From positions 2,108,001 through 2,172,000 of the forward strand of contig CP099419.1 of assembly GCA_024114885.1 (NCBI GenBank): a stretch of DNA of 64,000 nt, given 5' to 3'. The translations under genes and the position numbers were made by a program. The notes below the pieces were generated by a model, which saw only the letters and a list, made by a program, of their open reading frames with translations, was not told the DNA's origin and made no database searches. Positions 1 to 10,414 of this stretch are shown one piece after another. The stretch's first letter is position 1, and every line of letters begins with the position of its first letter. Source of the stretch: Septoria linicola. Its lineage: Eukaryota > Ascomycota > Dothideomycetes > Mycosphaerellales > Mycosphaerellaceae.

Positions 1-10
1 TGCCCCTCAG

Positions 11-1073
11 AACAACATCGCAAAGGCCCACGGTGGTTACTCCGTCTTCACTGGTGTCGGTGAGCGTACCCGTGAGGGTAACGACTTGTACCACGAAATG
101 CAGGAGACCGGTGTCATCCAGCTCGATGGCGAGTCCAAGGTCGCCCTTGTGTTCGGACAGATGAACGAGCCTCCGGGAGCCCGTGCCCGTGTTGCGCTGA
201 CTGGGTAAGATCTTACATTCACTTACACTCTACACACTTGGCCACATGCTAACCAACCGCAAAGGCTTACGGTAGCCGAGTATTTCCGCGACGAAGAAGG
301 CCAAGATGGTACGTTCCTCGCCTTCAATTGCTCATTTTTGTGACAAAAGGATCGGACGGACAACTGACTAAAATACCACAGTGCTTCTTTTCATCGACAA
401 CATCTTCCGTTTCACCCAGGCTGGTGCTGAGGTGTCTGCTCTGCTTGGTCGTATCCCATCTGCCGTCGGATACCAGCCAACGCTTGCCATCGACATGGGT
501 GGTATGCAAGAGCGTATCACAACCACCAAGAAGGGATCCATCACATCTGTCCAGGCCGTGTACGTGCCCGCTGATGATTTGACTGATCCTGCTCCTGCCA
601 CCACCTTCGCCCATTTGGACGCCACAACTGTGCTTTCCCGTGGTATCTCCGAGTTGGGTATCTACCCAGCCGTCGACCCTCTCGATTCCGCCTCCCGTAT
701 GCTTGACCCACGTATCATCGGACAAGACCACTACGACACTGCCTTGAAGGTGCAGCAAATGCTCCAGGAGTACAAGTCTCTCCAGGATATCATTGCTATT
801 CTGGGTATGGACGAACTTTCGGAACAGGACAAGCTTACCGTCGAGCGTGCCCGTAAGATCCAGCGTTTCCTGAGCCAGCCTTTCACTGTCGCACAGGTTT
901 TCACTGGTATTGAGGGCAAGCTTGTCGACCTCAAGGAGACCATCAGCTCTTTCAAGAAGATCATGGAGGGTGAGGGTGATGAGCTCCCAGAAGGTGCTTT
1001 CTACATGGTTGGCAACTTTGCCGATGCACAGGAGAAGGGCAAGAAGATCTTGGCAGACCTCGAGAAGTCATAG
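11..1073 (+). CDS. ATP2: ATP synthase F1 subunit beta, mitochondrial (3' part)
   Basis: This is the catalytic beta subunit of the mitochondrial F1Fo ATP synthase, which makes ATP from ADP and phosphate in the matrix-facing F1 head. The 5' end lies outside the window. Bases 1-10 read as the tail of an intron (polypyrimidine plus CAG), and translating them gives residues that do not fit the family. Exons are 11-204, 265-308 and 382-1073, with introns of 60 and 73 nt. Visible signatures are GERTREGNDLYHEM, which carries the catalytic glutamate, VFGQMNEPPGARARV, LLFIDNIFRFTQAG and the alpha/beta family signature PAVDPLDSASR. The P-loop exon is missing because of the window edge. The C-terminus (LADLEKS) is of normal length for the family. 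Identification is essentially certain. Confidence 0.97.
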
Positions 1074-1383
1074 ATGGCTTGAGGTTCCGGAACGAATGAA
1101 TGATCGAGCTCTCTAGCGCTCTACTTGTACAGATTACAAGCGCCAGAGGAGAGCAAGATCTTACTAGAGTCGCCTGTAACCGTAGATCTTCGAAAGCGTT
1201 TCCTTTGTCGATATGACCTTTTGACCTGTGTACACATACTAAACTACAGCGTGCACTGGATAACTCAACGACGACCTTCGTAGATCGAGCAGCCACAGGG
1301 CTTCGCGTGACACTAGAAGGCACTCTTCAGGATCGGTATGACTACAAGATCTGCAGATGTCTGCTACCACCCCTATCTCCGTT
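1074..1383. other. ATP2 3' flank
   Basis: This is the 3' untranslated region and convergent spacer between ATP2 and the decayed minus-strand frame. I see no coding signal. Short open frames here have no family features. Confidence 0.5.
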
Positions 1384-2335
1384 CTACGACGCCGAGGCTG
1401 AGGCAGGCTGCGCGAATATCACCATTGTTTGCGCCGTTAGTCCCCGCGAGAGACCGTCCATGCGAGGCCAGAGGAGATGTTGTTCGATGTACCGGTTCGT
1501 ATACATAGGAACGACAGCGTGGAGGAGAACGGAGAAGGTAGCTTCTACGCCCAGGATAAGCCCTCTTGCTCGCGGGACGATGCCACTAGGGGGGATTGGT
1601 GTAGACGCCAAGATGCCGATATGAGATAGAGAATAGCCATTCTTGAAGGCCCGGGCAACAAACTTCGGAAGGGATGATGAGGAGGAGTCAGAAGATCGGT
1701 AGGTCTGAGTACGACCGATCAGTCCTACATCGACAGAAGTGCCACTCCCAATGTAGATGAGCGGCTTTTCTCCCTTCCTCCTCAAAACGTAGAACGTACG
1801 CTCCCTAAGTGTCGCGTTCATGTCCTGGAAGAGTGAGGAAGTCCTTGAAAGCTAGTGGGTTGGCAAATGAGAGGACGGTCTCGATCTCAGGTGATAGTGA
1901 GAGAGAACTTGCATCTGCAGTGCTGAGGATTTTCGTTGGATCTCCCAGTACAAGCTCGAAGTCGGGATTGATGTAGTAGCCAGAGGCATTGTTATTCACG
2001 AGAGCGTTGACGATTTCGAGCAAAGACTTGCGTGCATCCTGTTATTCTTCTTCATGTTCCCGTTCTCCCTCTTCATTTTCGTCTAGCAGATCGATCTTTG
2101 AGGGCTTGCTCAGCACGTTGGGCATGGTGACTTCTGACTTGGGACGTGGTAAGGCTCAAGCTATGCAGCAGTAAGATCAGTAGATAGCAGTTCTTGTACT
2201 TGAGAATTCGAAGAGATCGCGCTTGATCAAGTCTCTTGAGTCTGACTGGAGGCGGGGATGGAGTATGTCGACAGTGTCGAGATCCAAGAGAAAGACATCG
2301 CGGGTGTAGTTAGGCAGAGATGGCGGAGGAACGCA
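1384..2335 (-). pseudogene. Decayed GIY-YIG-like fungal gene
   Basis: A minus-strand reading frame runs coherently from 2335 to about 1806 but is interrupted by TGA at 2177-2179, TGA at 2156-2158 and TAA at 2042-2044. Another TAA lies at 2336-2338. Near 1806-1821 the frame must shift by one to continue as a 145-codon open frame ending at 1384. The 3' part contains a FYVLRRKGEKPLIYIGSG segment, resembling the start of a GIY-YIG nuclease-like fold seen in uncharacterised fungal proteins, and later KNGYSLSHIGIL. The middle part (ASGYYINPDFELVLGDPT) also looks like genuine protein. The shift could instead be an intron ending at the pyrimidine-rich CTCTTCCAG at about 1817, but no good donor was found and the stops would remain. 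Alternatives are a partly spliced living gene with a start at 2125 or 2023, or a pseudogene. I favour a pseudogene. Confidence 0.5.
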
Positions 2336-2435
2336 TTAAGATGCTGTCTCCAGATTTTGGGTCGTTGCTGGTACAGAAGCTCATCACACGCCTTCTCCGA
2401 TCTACAATGCTGAAGCTGAGCCATTCCATGCGCAT

Positions 2436-3709
2436 TTACTTATCACCAGCGCCATCAGTTGCGGCGAGACACTTTTGCGAATTAGACCCAGCACGATACG
2501 CAAGAACTGACCGTCCGTGACCAGCCCCTCGTACGAGCACTCGCGCTCCAGTGATAATTAGATCTTGCTCTGTGCCAGCACTCGGCTCGTCCCGCCATAT
2601 TTCAATTGTCTGCCAGACTCCACGTCCTACTGCCATTGTGGCGACTCTGCCGGCCTGCTCCATGTCGGCGACCTCGAACAAAACCACCTTGGCGTGGACA
2701 TCCTCAGCTGCATCGAGAAGCTTGGGGTAGAATTGATCACCGAGATCAGTGTCGGAAAGGAGACTTGTGTTCATTGGTGGGACTAGAGCTAGCTTTGGCT
2801 CAAACTGGCGGACAGAGCGTGCTGTCGTGCTTTGAAAGGATGCCGGAGAGATATAGGGTGGATTAGAGATTACTGCACACCGTAATGTCAGAAGGGTCGG
2901 AGTGTGGACGGCTCACGCGGGCATCCTACCGATATCAAAGCTAGGTGATGGTGTGTCACTGTGCAGCCGCTCGAGTGCTTCTCTTAGAGCAAGGGGGTTC
3001 CTGGCGTCCGCTGTGTCATGGTAATCACCAAGAACATCGGCTTGCACAAAGCCCATGCTCTGCAACGATCTTGTCCGACCTTTATCGTTTGCGTAATGCT
3101 TCCCCTGTTGGGCAATCTGGTGGATGAGATTCTCTCTGGCTAAGCTCAGCGCATCGCTTGAAATGTCCACACCTACAAGCTCTAGTCGCCGTCCTCTCTC
3201 CGCGGAATCCGAGTAGTACGTGTGATGAAACAACAGTGGGATGGCTCCGCTTCCCGTGCAAAGATCGAGAACTCGCAACGGGCTGTCTTGACTATCGTCA
3301 GAGCTTTCAAGACTGGAGATGAGCCTAGCTAGGTGGCTGGTTGATGCTGCAGTTTCTGGTCTATACACTGTACGATCAGGACAACACAACTATCTAGATA
3401 AGCTAGCAAGATATCACACCTCGGTATCAGCACGCCATGTCGACATTTGATTTCTAAAGCCCCAAAGTACTCGCTTCCAAGGATATATTGCAGTGGCTCT
3501 CCAAGTGCCCGACGCCTGACCAAGCCGCTCAAGACGTTTGCTTGACTGTGATGTCCTGTGCGTTGGTGTGAGACAGCAACCGCGTGCTCTTTGAGCCAGC
3601 GAAGTTCATTGCGGGCGGAGCCAATATCTCTGCAGACAGGCAGCAGTGCCAACAAGGCTTTGTTGATTGCTCGTGCTTGCCAGATGTCTCGTGGGCGAAT
3701 GCGAGGCAT
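2436..3709 (-). CDS. MTQ1: Mitochondrial release-factor glutamine N5-methyltransferase (HemK/PrmC family)
   Basis: This is an S-adenosylmethionine-dependent enzyme that methylates the glutamine of the GGQ motif in the mitochondrial peptide-chain release factor. Exons on the minus strand are 3709-3420, 3360-2930 and 2872-2436, joined in frame to 385 aa, with introns of 59 and 57 nt. An N-terminal helical domain (RDIWQARAINKALLALLP) is followed by the GEPLQYILGSEYFG motif, VLIPRPET, the SAM-binding motif I VLDLCTGSGAIPLL, the acidic motif LVGVDISSDAL and the catalytic tetrapeptide in ISNPPYIS. The last motif is created only by splicing intron 2. The extra N-terminal domain and the length favour the mitochondrial Mtq1 over the short cytosolic Mtq2. 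It is divergent from RAD23 across about 280 bp, which probably holds a shared promoter. Confidence 0.9.
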
Positions 3710-3987
3710 CGATCAGGTTGCCATGTGTTTTCAGGTGAAAGGCAGCAGTAAGTAGTTCTATGTGTGTGAAGGACCCTGTAAAAGTGGGGTCTCTCGTCAC
3801 TTGGTGCCATCACTGCCTGACTGACTGCTTCTTTACTCTCGCCTTCTACATATTTGCACACATCAACTTTCGCCGTCAGTCGGTTCTTATCGAGCACACA
3901 GACACCAACACGACATTGATCCAGCTTCTTCGCATCTGAGGAGCATCCGACTACAACAGCGCCACACGCGCAAGCTACTCGCCCACT
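3710..3987. promoter_or_regulatory. Divergent promoter MTQ1 / RAD23
   Basis: This 278-bp spacer lies between two outward-facing start codons, so it must hold both 5' leaders and both promoters. I recognise no specific binding site with confidence. Confidence 0.5.
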
Positions 3988-5286
3988 ATGAAGCTCACCT
4001 TCAAGGACTTGAAGCAGCAGAAGTTCACCATCGAGGCTGAACCAACTGACACCATCGGCTCCGTGAAGGAGAAGATCAGCACAGAGAAGGGATGGGACAC
4101 GTCGACGCAGAAGCTCATCTACTCGGGCAAGATTCTGCAAGACGACAATACCATCGAGTCGTACAAGATCGAGGAGAAGGGATTCATCGTGTGCATGACT
4201 TCCAAGGTAAGTGGCTGACAAATCTCTCACACTGACCTGGTCGCTGATCCATCATCAGCCCAAAGCAGCGCCTTCGAAAGCAGCAGAACCAGCGACTCCA
4301 GCGAAGCCAGCGACAGGCACTCCCGCCCCACCAGCAGCACCCGCACAGGTCGCCGCTCCAACGACCTCGCAACCACCCGCAACACCCTCCCCAGCCCCCG
4401 CATCTACGGCAGCGTCCGGTGACGAACGATCCTTCAATGACCCCTCTGCGCTGGCCATGGGCGAGCAGCGCGCCGCAGCTATTGCAGGAATGGAGGCCAT
4501 GGGATTTCCTCGGGATCAGATTGATGCCGCGATGCGCGCCGCTTTCTTCAACCCTGATCGCGCAGTCGAGTACTTGCTGAATGGTATACCGGAGAGTGCA
4601 AGACAAGAGCAGCGTCCCGCCGCCGCATCGCCACAGCCAACACAGACCCAAGGGCAACAGCCAGCAACACCTGCAGCAACTGGTACCGAGTCGACACAAC
4701 AAGGATCTGACGAGCCAGTTAACCTTTTCGAGGCCGCCGCGCAAGCTGGAGGAGGCAGAGGGGCTTCTGGTGGTCGGGGCGCCGGTGGTCTTGGGGCCGC
4801 GCTCGGAGGCGGGCAGGGCGCTCAGGGTGGTCAATCAGAAGCTTCACAGCTTGATTTCCTGCGCAACAACCCTCAGTTCCAGCAGCTACGCACTGTGGTT
4901 CAGCAACAGCCACAGATGCTTGAGCCGATCTTGCAGCAGGTGGCAGCCGGAAACCCGCAGCTTGCGCAGATCATCACGCAGAATCCCGAGCAGTTCATGC
5001 AGCTTTTGGCCGAGGATGCTGGCGACGATGCAACACTCCCGCCCGGAGCACAGGAGATTAGTGTGACTGTGGAAGAGCGCGAGGCCATTGAACGTGTAAG
5101 TCTTTTTTTCTTTCTTTGCCATTGACCTACCACGACCTTCCGTCGCTGACCGTGGGACAGCTATGCCGCCTCGGTTTCGAGCGAGATCTGGTCGTTCAGG
5201 CGTACTTCGCATGCGACAAGAATGAAGAGTTGGCTGCAAACTTCTTGTTCGACCAGCCAGATGAGCCGGATGAGCCCGGTGCCTAA
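3988..5286 (+). CDS. RAD23: UV excision repair protein Rad23
   Basis: This is a shuttle receptor that carries ubiquitylated proteins to the proteasome and stabilises the XPC/Rad4 damage sensor in nucleotide excision repair. Exons are 3988-4206, 4259-5095 and 5161-5286, giving 393 aa. Domains are a ubiquitin-like domain at residues 1-75 (starting MKLTFKDLKQQKF), a P/A/T-rich linker, UBA1 at about 140-184 (MGFPRDQIDAAMRAAFFNPD), a Gly/Gln-rich linker, the XPC-binding STI1 domain at about 270-325 (LDFLRNNPQFQQLR) and UBA2 at about 341-388 (LCRLGFERDLVVQAYFACDK). The complete four-domain order and the usual length make the call secure. The last intron splits the start of UBA2. Confidence 0.96.
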
Positions 5287-5581
5287 GTCACTGGATACCA
5301 ATCGCGTACGAGCTCTTGCCGTTGTATCAGGGGTACGAGCATCAGGACCAGTCACGAATCACTACGAAGCGTTTGCATTTTGCCATGCCTTTGGCTGGCC
5401 CGTGTAGACTCGTGGCAGTCTACCAGCATGGGAGCTAGTCGTTCTCATTACTGTACATAGGCCATGAGTAAACCGAAGACAACAAAGACCTGCGAGCGAG
5501 GACTACACGCCTTTGACGCGAAAAGTCCAACTCATCCATTCCATGTGCCGCTCGCGTATCAAAGAGCGGATAGACCCCGTG

Positions 5582-6079
5582 CTACTTCTTGTCCAGTGCT
5601 GCTTCGCTAGCCCATTCTTCCCACAATCGCGAGTAGGGAATGGTACGAGCTGGGCACAAGCGTGGAGCGATCAATCTCTTGAGTACGAATAGCTTCTCCC
5701 GGGTGCAATTGATCTCTGCAAGCACAATGATCAGCTGTTCACGGAAGACTCCGTAGGCAAGCAATTACAACGCATATCCAAGAATGAATCAATGATAGCG
5801 CATGTCGTCTCGACCTCCCGTATGTCGCCAGGTAGCTAATCGTATTGCTAGTTCTTCAACTACCTTCCAAACCTGTTAGTGACACATTGGCCGCAAAGCC
5901 ATAACGTTGGGAAAATCGGTAATGAAGCAAGCATTTTGACCTGGCTCGATCATGTGGATTGACAGTGGAAAACCTCCATCTTCTGGAAGCCCGGCGAAGA
6001 TCGAACAGATTGCATGATTGATAACACCAATGTAGTTGACATGAACCAAGTATGCACGAGGCCACGCAATCGGTAATAG
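5582..6079 (-). pseudogene. Unidentified gene remnant with three in-frame stops
   Basis: One minus-strand frame of about 165 codons, bounded upstream by TGA at 6080-6082 and ending at TAG 5582-5584, reads like a real protein. It is interrupted by TAA at 5876-5878, TGA at 5789-5791 and TAA at 5765-5767. Examples of the text are GVINHAICSIFAGLPEDGG, PLSIHMIEPGQNACFITD, WKVVEELAIRLATWRHTGG and REKLFVLKRLIAPRL. The frame resumes without shift after every stop, which argues for nonsense mutation rather than introns. I do not recognise the family. There is no clear start codon, and 5' exons could lie further upstream. Alternatives are a chance frame or a spliced gene whose introns are multiples of three. 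Confidence 0.42.
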
Positions 6080-6607
6080 TCAAATAATGCTAGTTGGTGA
6101 TCGGTCTCTGCTCAATAAGCTTGGCGTGTTGAGTGACTACTGTTGAACCGAACTTCAGATCTGATCTTTCATATATGAAATTGTACTCATCTGCCGCTTT
6201 GTGTAGCTGAATGATACGCCTCATCCAAAGCTATGCCTTCATAGATGTTCGCATTAGAGTAAAACCTCCTTGTCGTTGTGAAGAAGCTTCGTGTATTTCG
6301 GGTTCGGGATCACTAGCGTGTCCGGCCATGTCCTGCCTTTACTCTCCCGATCAAGGCACACACGCCATATACCTTTGCAACGATTGCGCGGCGACGCGGT
6401 CTTAATTGCTGTTGTTCAGCGATGGCATCGCTCTTGACTGTGGCTTTTTATTGATCGTTTTCGCGTGTGCTCCGAAACATCGAGTGGTCCTCATTCTCTG
6501 GAGAACAAGCCAGCGGCAACCTCGAGACAACAACGAAGACAAATCGTTCTGACCAGGACATCAACGCTGTCGCGCAACCGCGACGACTCAGCACCACATC
6601 CTCGGAG
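6080..6607. other. Spacer and probable 5' leader of the DEP1-like gene
   Basis: This spacer is somewhat more AT-rich than its neighbours. Its last part (about 6450-6607) is probably an untranslated first exon of the downstream gene, because it ends at a strong donor (GAG|GTAAGT). No other coding signal is seen. Confidence 0.4.
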
Positions 6608-6955
6608 GTAAGTCACTGGTTCTATCGTTTCCAGCGACCACTTTGGGTCAGGTGTCTGGTGCACCTTTGGTTGTTGTCCTATAGTCTCGCCGCACGGATT
6701 TGAGCGACGACATTTGGAACAAAATAGGACCTACTGCTTTTCGATAACGCTTCGGCTTGTTATCAGGAGTAGTCTTGTCGTCGAACACTGTGGATTCTAC
6801 ATCTGCGACAGACTCATGATCGATGCCGTGTGCGAAATGCACGGAGTTGCAAGGAAGCATTTTCTCACAGCTTTATGCATATGAGAGCAAACTTTCCATT
6901 GAACGCATTGAGACGAGTGACTTGACTCGATAATAGAGTGACTGATTTTCGATAG
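6608..6955 (+). other. Putative 5'-UTR intron of the DEP1-like gene
   Basis: A consensus donor GTAAGT begins at 6608. Several acceptor-like sites lie just before the ATG at 6965: TTTTCGATAG ending at 6955, or CAG ending at 6963. An intron of about 350 nt would be long for this locus, where coding introns are mostly 49-85 nt, but long leader introns are common in fungal regulators. This is inferred from splice-site consensus only. Confidence 0.35.
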
Positions 6956-6964
6956 GAGGTCAGA

Positions 6965-9900
6965 ATGAGTCCGAGGACGCAAGACGCGTTAGGACGAAAG
7001 GCGGGTCGCTTTGATCCATCGGAGCCTTTGCACATGACCACGAGGCATGCTGCGAAGAAGGGTCGACCGAACGGCACGCCTTCTGTCAATGGATCTGTAG
7101 AAGACGATGAAAGTCGCCGCGGATCTATTGACGCTATTCGACCAGCAACAGGACAAAGTCTAAGCGGCCAGCCTTCGCCTCAAGCAAGGCGCACATCGGG
7201 GACGTCCGCGAACAGTTCCATGGACATCATTTTACCTTCCGATACGCAAAGATCCACTGGCAAGCGAGTCGCAAAGGAAACGTCCCAACTTCCAGTATCG
7301 CCCACCCAGAATTTTAGCTTTAATGCCTCACAATCGCCCAGCAGAAAACGCAAGCGTACATATAGCCCTCCGCACATCACCACTGGCAATATCTCGAGCG
7401 CAAACTCTACGGTGTTGTTGCATGCTACCGAAAAGGATCTAGACTCTTTGAAGGATGTGGTTGTCATCGTGCCAGAGGACCACCTGTCGGACCGAGAGTC
7501 ACGAGGAAGCTCGAGCGACCAGGATGTTGACCGTTATATCGCAGCAGCGCAATCAACGGAGATCACTCCTGCGGCGACTCCCATTGGGTCTGAACCAGTT
7601 TCTCCAGTCTCCGGGGACACAAATCCCACGCCTCGTTATCCCGCGAAGCAAATAGACGTTGTCATGGCTGATGCTGATCATCCTGCCGAGGAGGACGAAT
7701 TGGACGATGTGGATGAAGACGATGTCCCTGCTGCCATTGACGACGCTGATGACCTTGCGGACGCGGACGCGGACGATGACGAGGATCACGCAGTAGCCGG
7801 CCCTCGCAAGAGGCTGACAGGGCGTCGTCGAGCAGATCACCATGAGATCGAAATTGAGGCTATCATGCGTCGACAGCTCCAACTGAAATCTTCGTATCGA
7901 AGTATCGCTCGCGTGCTCAAGCCTATACTAGCAGAGATTGCATCCAAAACGGTTGAAGAGCTTGAGACGAATTCTATACTACATCAACAGGTCATTGAGT
8001 ATGAAGGCACATCAGAGCACGCAGGTATTCAAAAATTACTGGATGCAGCTCTTGCCAATCGGAAACGGCAGTTGGATGCACAAGTGGCGTGCAACCGAGA
8101 GCAATTGAGGAAAAGATTTGTGGCGGAGAAGGAAGTGCGCCGGGGTTTTCTCACGTATGAGGTCGATAATATGCGCCAGAAGCGTGTTGATGACATGGAG
8201 TACGAACTTCTCAGGATTGCGCGATCCGCACAGCTGGAGAAAGGAGATGGTCAGGAAGTGACAGATGACGAGGACGGTGATGTTCTTCCGAAACCAAGAC
8301 AGACCGGCTATCGACTTACCAGGGGGCCCCCTCTGGATACAAGACACGAGTCAAGGAGCCGTAAAGCATTAGAAACAGAGCGCGCCATCGAAGATATGCA
8401 ACGACGATTTGAGATGCATCGAATGATGCAGGAAGCACAGGAAAAGGACGATGTTCAGGCAATCGAGTCCTTTACGGTCATGGACAGCACTGCTCGTGAA
8501 GCTGCACATGCAAGACGCGAAGGCGTGAAGAACACCAACATTCTCGCTGCTGCCGCGGCCGAGGTGGACAGGCTTGCCAAAATCCCTATCATACCCAACA
8601 ACCAGGCTCTTGGCTTGCAGCTTCTGGGTGACCTCGCTTCACGACCTTCTCTTCGGGCTTCAGCACTAGCACCTCCTGCGACACCACGACGTTTGGGCGA
8701 GCCCTTCACGTCTGCTTTTGATCAAGCTCAAATGCGGCCACCCTCGAGTTTCGCGACTTATCAAAAGCCCAACCAGAACTCACCCGACACTGCACAGTGG
8801 GTTGAACATGCGCTGCCGATCTCACCAAGACGATTTTCGAGGCGAGAAAGCCACCTGGAGAGGCCTCGTTGGGAACCGTCGATGCGGTCACCACCGACTA
8901 GGACTGATAACAGACTTAGTACATTTCCGGCCTTGGCTTCACTTTTGCAGTCCCCGAGTCTCAATTTTCCCGGGAGGCATGAAGTTTTCAGAAACCAGCA
9001 TCATCGACAACAGTCTCACGATGGGCTACAACATCACCGGAATTCATCGCAGACTCCGATCCATCATCAAAGGCACCTGTCCCAAGAGTCGCCACAGGTT
9101 GCACCTTTTGGAATGGAAGGCAGTCGTCCGTCTTTGTCAGGTGCGGTGCACAGAGATCATTCCACGTGGCAGAAATATCAGCATCCTCCGACTAGTGAAT
9201 CCGAGAGTCGCGCTGCGCAGCAACGCCCGAGCCACGAGTTCTCCAGAGGTGGCCCACTGAGCATAGAACGTCTCGCGCCACAGCACGAGACAGGTCCTGC
9301 TGAGCGGATGGAGTCTACCACAGATAAGTCCATGGAACCTGCGGCAGCAGCTCACAGCGTGTCTCAGAGCCAGACCCAATCGAATGCCGACTACGGAGCT
9401 CAGAGCGAAGGCGAAGTAGACTCAGAAGAAGAAGTCAAACCCGCGAAACTTCCTTCGCCATCACCATCTGAACCTCAGGCGCGTCGCGATGACTCACTGG
9501 AGCAGCCCAGTAGCGAAAGCGCAGCCGACCATTGTCTCAAAGATGACGAGGCATCACTCGTCAGAGCACGAGATCCGAGCGAAGACGTTCAAGCTCGCAA
9601 GCCTCGGTCTCGAGCATCTTCCCCCGGTCAAAGTACGACACCAGATTTGAGCGGTAGCCAGGACGGCGATCGTGGCCAACGAAGACATGGTAAAGATGTT
9701 ACGCAGCATCTCGGCAAGACTAGCAAAGCGGAACGGAATGGACTGTCGAGAAAAGCACATAAGGAAGCAAAACGCCTTCACAAGCGCACGAGCAATAACA
9801 TGCGACATGGAGCGGAAGGTGGCAGTCAGATGTTCCGCTTCCGACTAAACACTATGGAGTCGAGCAAGCCCAGTACATTCGGTGCTCGTACGTCTACTGG

Positions 9901-10414
9901 TACATCGCACGCGACCCAGTCTGGATCGGAACCTCCATATCCGCCCTTGCCTTCCTACAATCAGCCCCCACCACCGCCTGGAGGCTTTCCGCCCCAATAC
10001 GGCCCATTCCCTCCCCAGTTCTATCCCCACGATGCCTACAGTCCCCGCAACAGCTTGCCAGGGCCAGGCGCTCCTGCTGCTCCTCCCTGGCCAGCATCGG
10101 GATTTAGCCATCCACCTATGGGACCTCCACCGGACAACTGGCCAGCTGGGACGCCGCCTCAAGCCAACGGCCCTCAACCGCCTGGACCGCCACACTCATC
10201 TCCATTTGGCTCCCAGTATGGTGGGCCTGCTATCGCTCCAGCTACGCCCGACCCGCGATTCCCTTATGGCACCGGTCCTCCCGGTGGCAATCATCCACCT
10301 GCTTTTGCGCAACAGCAGCGTAATTCGGAGGGTAATGGAAGCAGACGACGCACGCAGAGTGACGCACCTCGTCAGACCAAGTTCCATCACTACGCTGGGC
10401 CTCGAAACCGCTAG
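6965..10414 (+). CDS. DEP1: Dep1/Sds3-like subunit of the Rpd3L histone deacetylase complex
   Basis: This 1149-aa nuclear protein is carried on one coding exon. The N-terminal third is Ser/Thr-rich, with a basic SPSRKRKRTYSP patch and an acidic run (residues about 240-275, rich in D and E). Residues about 290-430 form the conserved helical core (RRQLQLKSSYRSIARVLKPI, then a Glu/Arg-rich coiled coil), matching the Sds3/Dep1-type domain that scaffolds the Rpd3L deacetylase. The rest is disordered, including an RRFSRRESH patch, a poly-acidic EGEVDSEEEVKP motif and a long Pro/Gly-rich C-terminus (YNQPPPPPGGFPPQYGPF). Length and layout fit filamentous-fungal Dep1 orthologs, which are much longer than yeast Dep1. 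The subfamily (Dep1 rather than Sds3) is inferred from length and layout. Confidence 0.7.
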   Translation: MSPRTQDALGRKAGRFDPSEPLHMTTRHAAKKGRPNGTPSVNGSVEDDESRRGSIDAIRPATGQSLSGQPSPQARRTSGTSANSSMDIILPSDTQRSTGKRVAKETSQLPVSPTQNFSFNASQSPSRKRKRTYSPPHITTGNISSANSTVLLHATEKDLDSLKDVVVIVPEDHLSDRESRGSSSDQDVDRYIAAAQSTEITPAATPIGSEPVSPVSGDTNPTPRYPAKQIDVVMADADHPAEEDELDDVDEDDVPAAIDDADDLADADADDDEDHAVAGPRKRLTGRRRADHHEIEIEAIMRRQLQLKSSYRSIARVLKPILAEIASKTVEELETNSILHQQVIEYEGTSEHAGIQKLLDAALANRKRQLDAQVACNREQLRKRFVAEKEVRRGFLTYEVDNMRQKRVDDMEYELLRIARSAQLEKGDGQEVTDDEDGDVLPKPRQTGYRLTRGPPLDTRHESRSRKALETERAIEDMQRRFEMHRMMQEAQEKDDVQAIESFTVMDSTAREAAHARREGVKNTNILAAAAAEVDRLAKIPIIPNNQALGLQLLGDLASRPSLRASALAPPATPRRLGEPFTSAFDQAQMRPPSSFATYQKPNQNSPDTAQWVEHALPISPRRFSRRESHLERPRWEPSMRSPPTRTDNRLSTFPALASLLQSPSLNFPGRHEVFRNQHHRQQSHDGLQHHRNSSQTPIHHQRHLSQESPQVAPFGMEGSRPSLSGAVHRDHSTWQKYQHPPTSESESRAAQQRPSHEFSRGGPLSIERLAPQHETGPAERMESTTDKSMEPAAAAHSVSQSQTQSNADYGAQSEGEVDSEEEVKPAKLPSPSPSEPQARRDDSLEQPSSESAADHCLKDDEASLVRARDPSEDVQARKPRSRASSPGQSTTPDLSGSQDGDRGQRRHGKDVTQHLGKTSKAERNGLSRKAHKEAKRLHKRTSNNMRHGAEGGSQMFRFRLNTMESSKPSTFGARTSTGTSHATQSGSEPPYPPLPSYNQPPPPPGGFPPQYGPFPPQFYPHDAYSPRNSLPGPGAPAAPPWPASGFSHPPMGPPPDNWPAGTPPQANGPQPPGPPHSSPFGSQYGGPAIAPATPDPRFPYGTGPPGGNHPPAFAQQQRNSEGNGSRRRTQSDAPRQTKFHHYAGPRNR

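Noticed and set aside
1..10. In-frame extension of ATP2 to base 2 (Ala-Pro-Gln)
   Set aside because: The beta-subunit family has a different sequence before NNIAKAHGG, and the bases look like an intron acceptor.
2041..2125. Intron removing the TAA at 2042-2044 of the GIY-YIG-like frame
   Set aside because: AATAACAG could be an acceptor, but the only upstream GT (in AACGTGCTG) is a poor donor and removing this segment would delete protein-like sequence.
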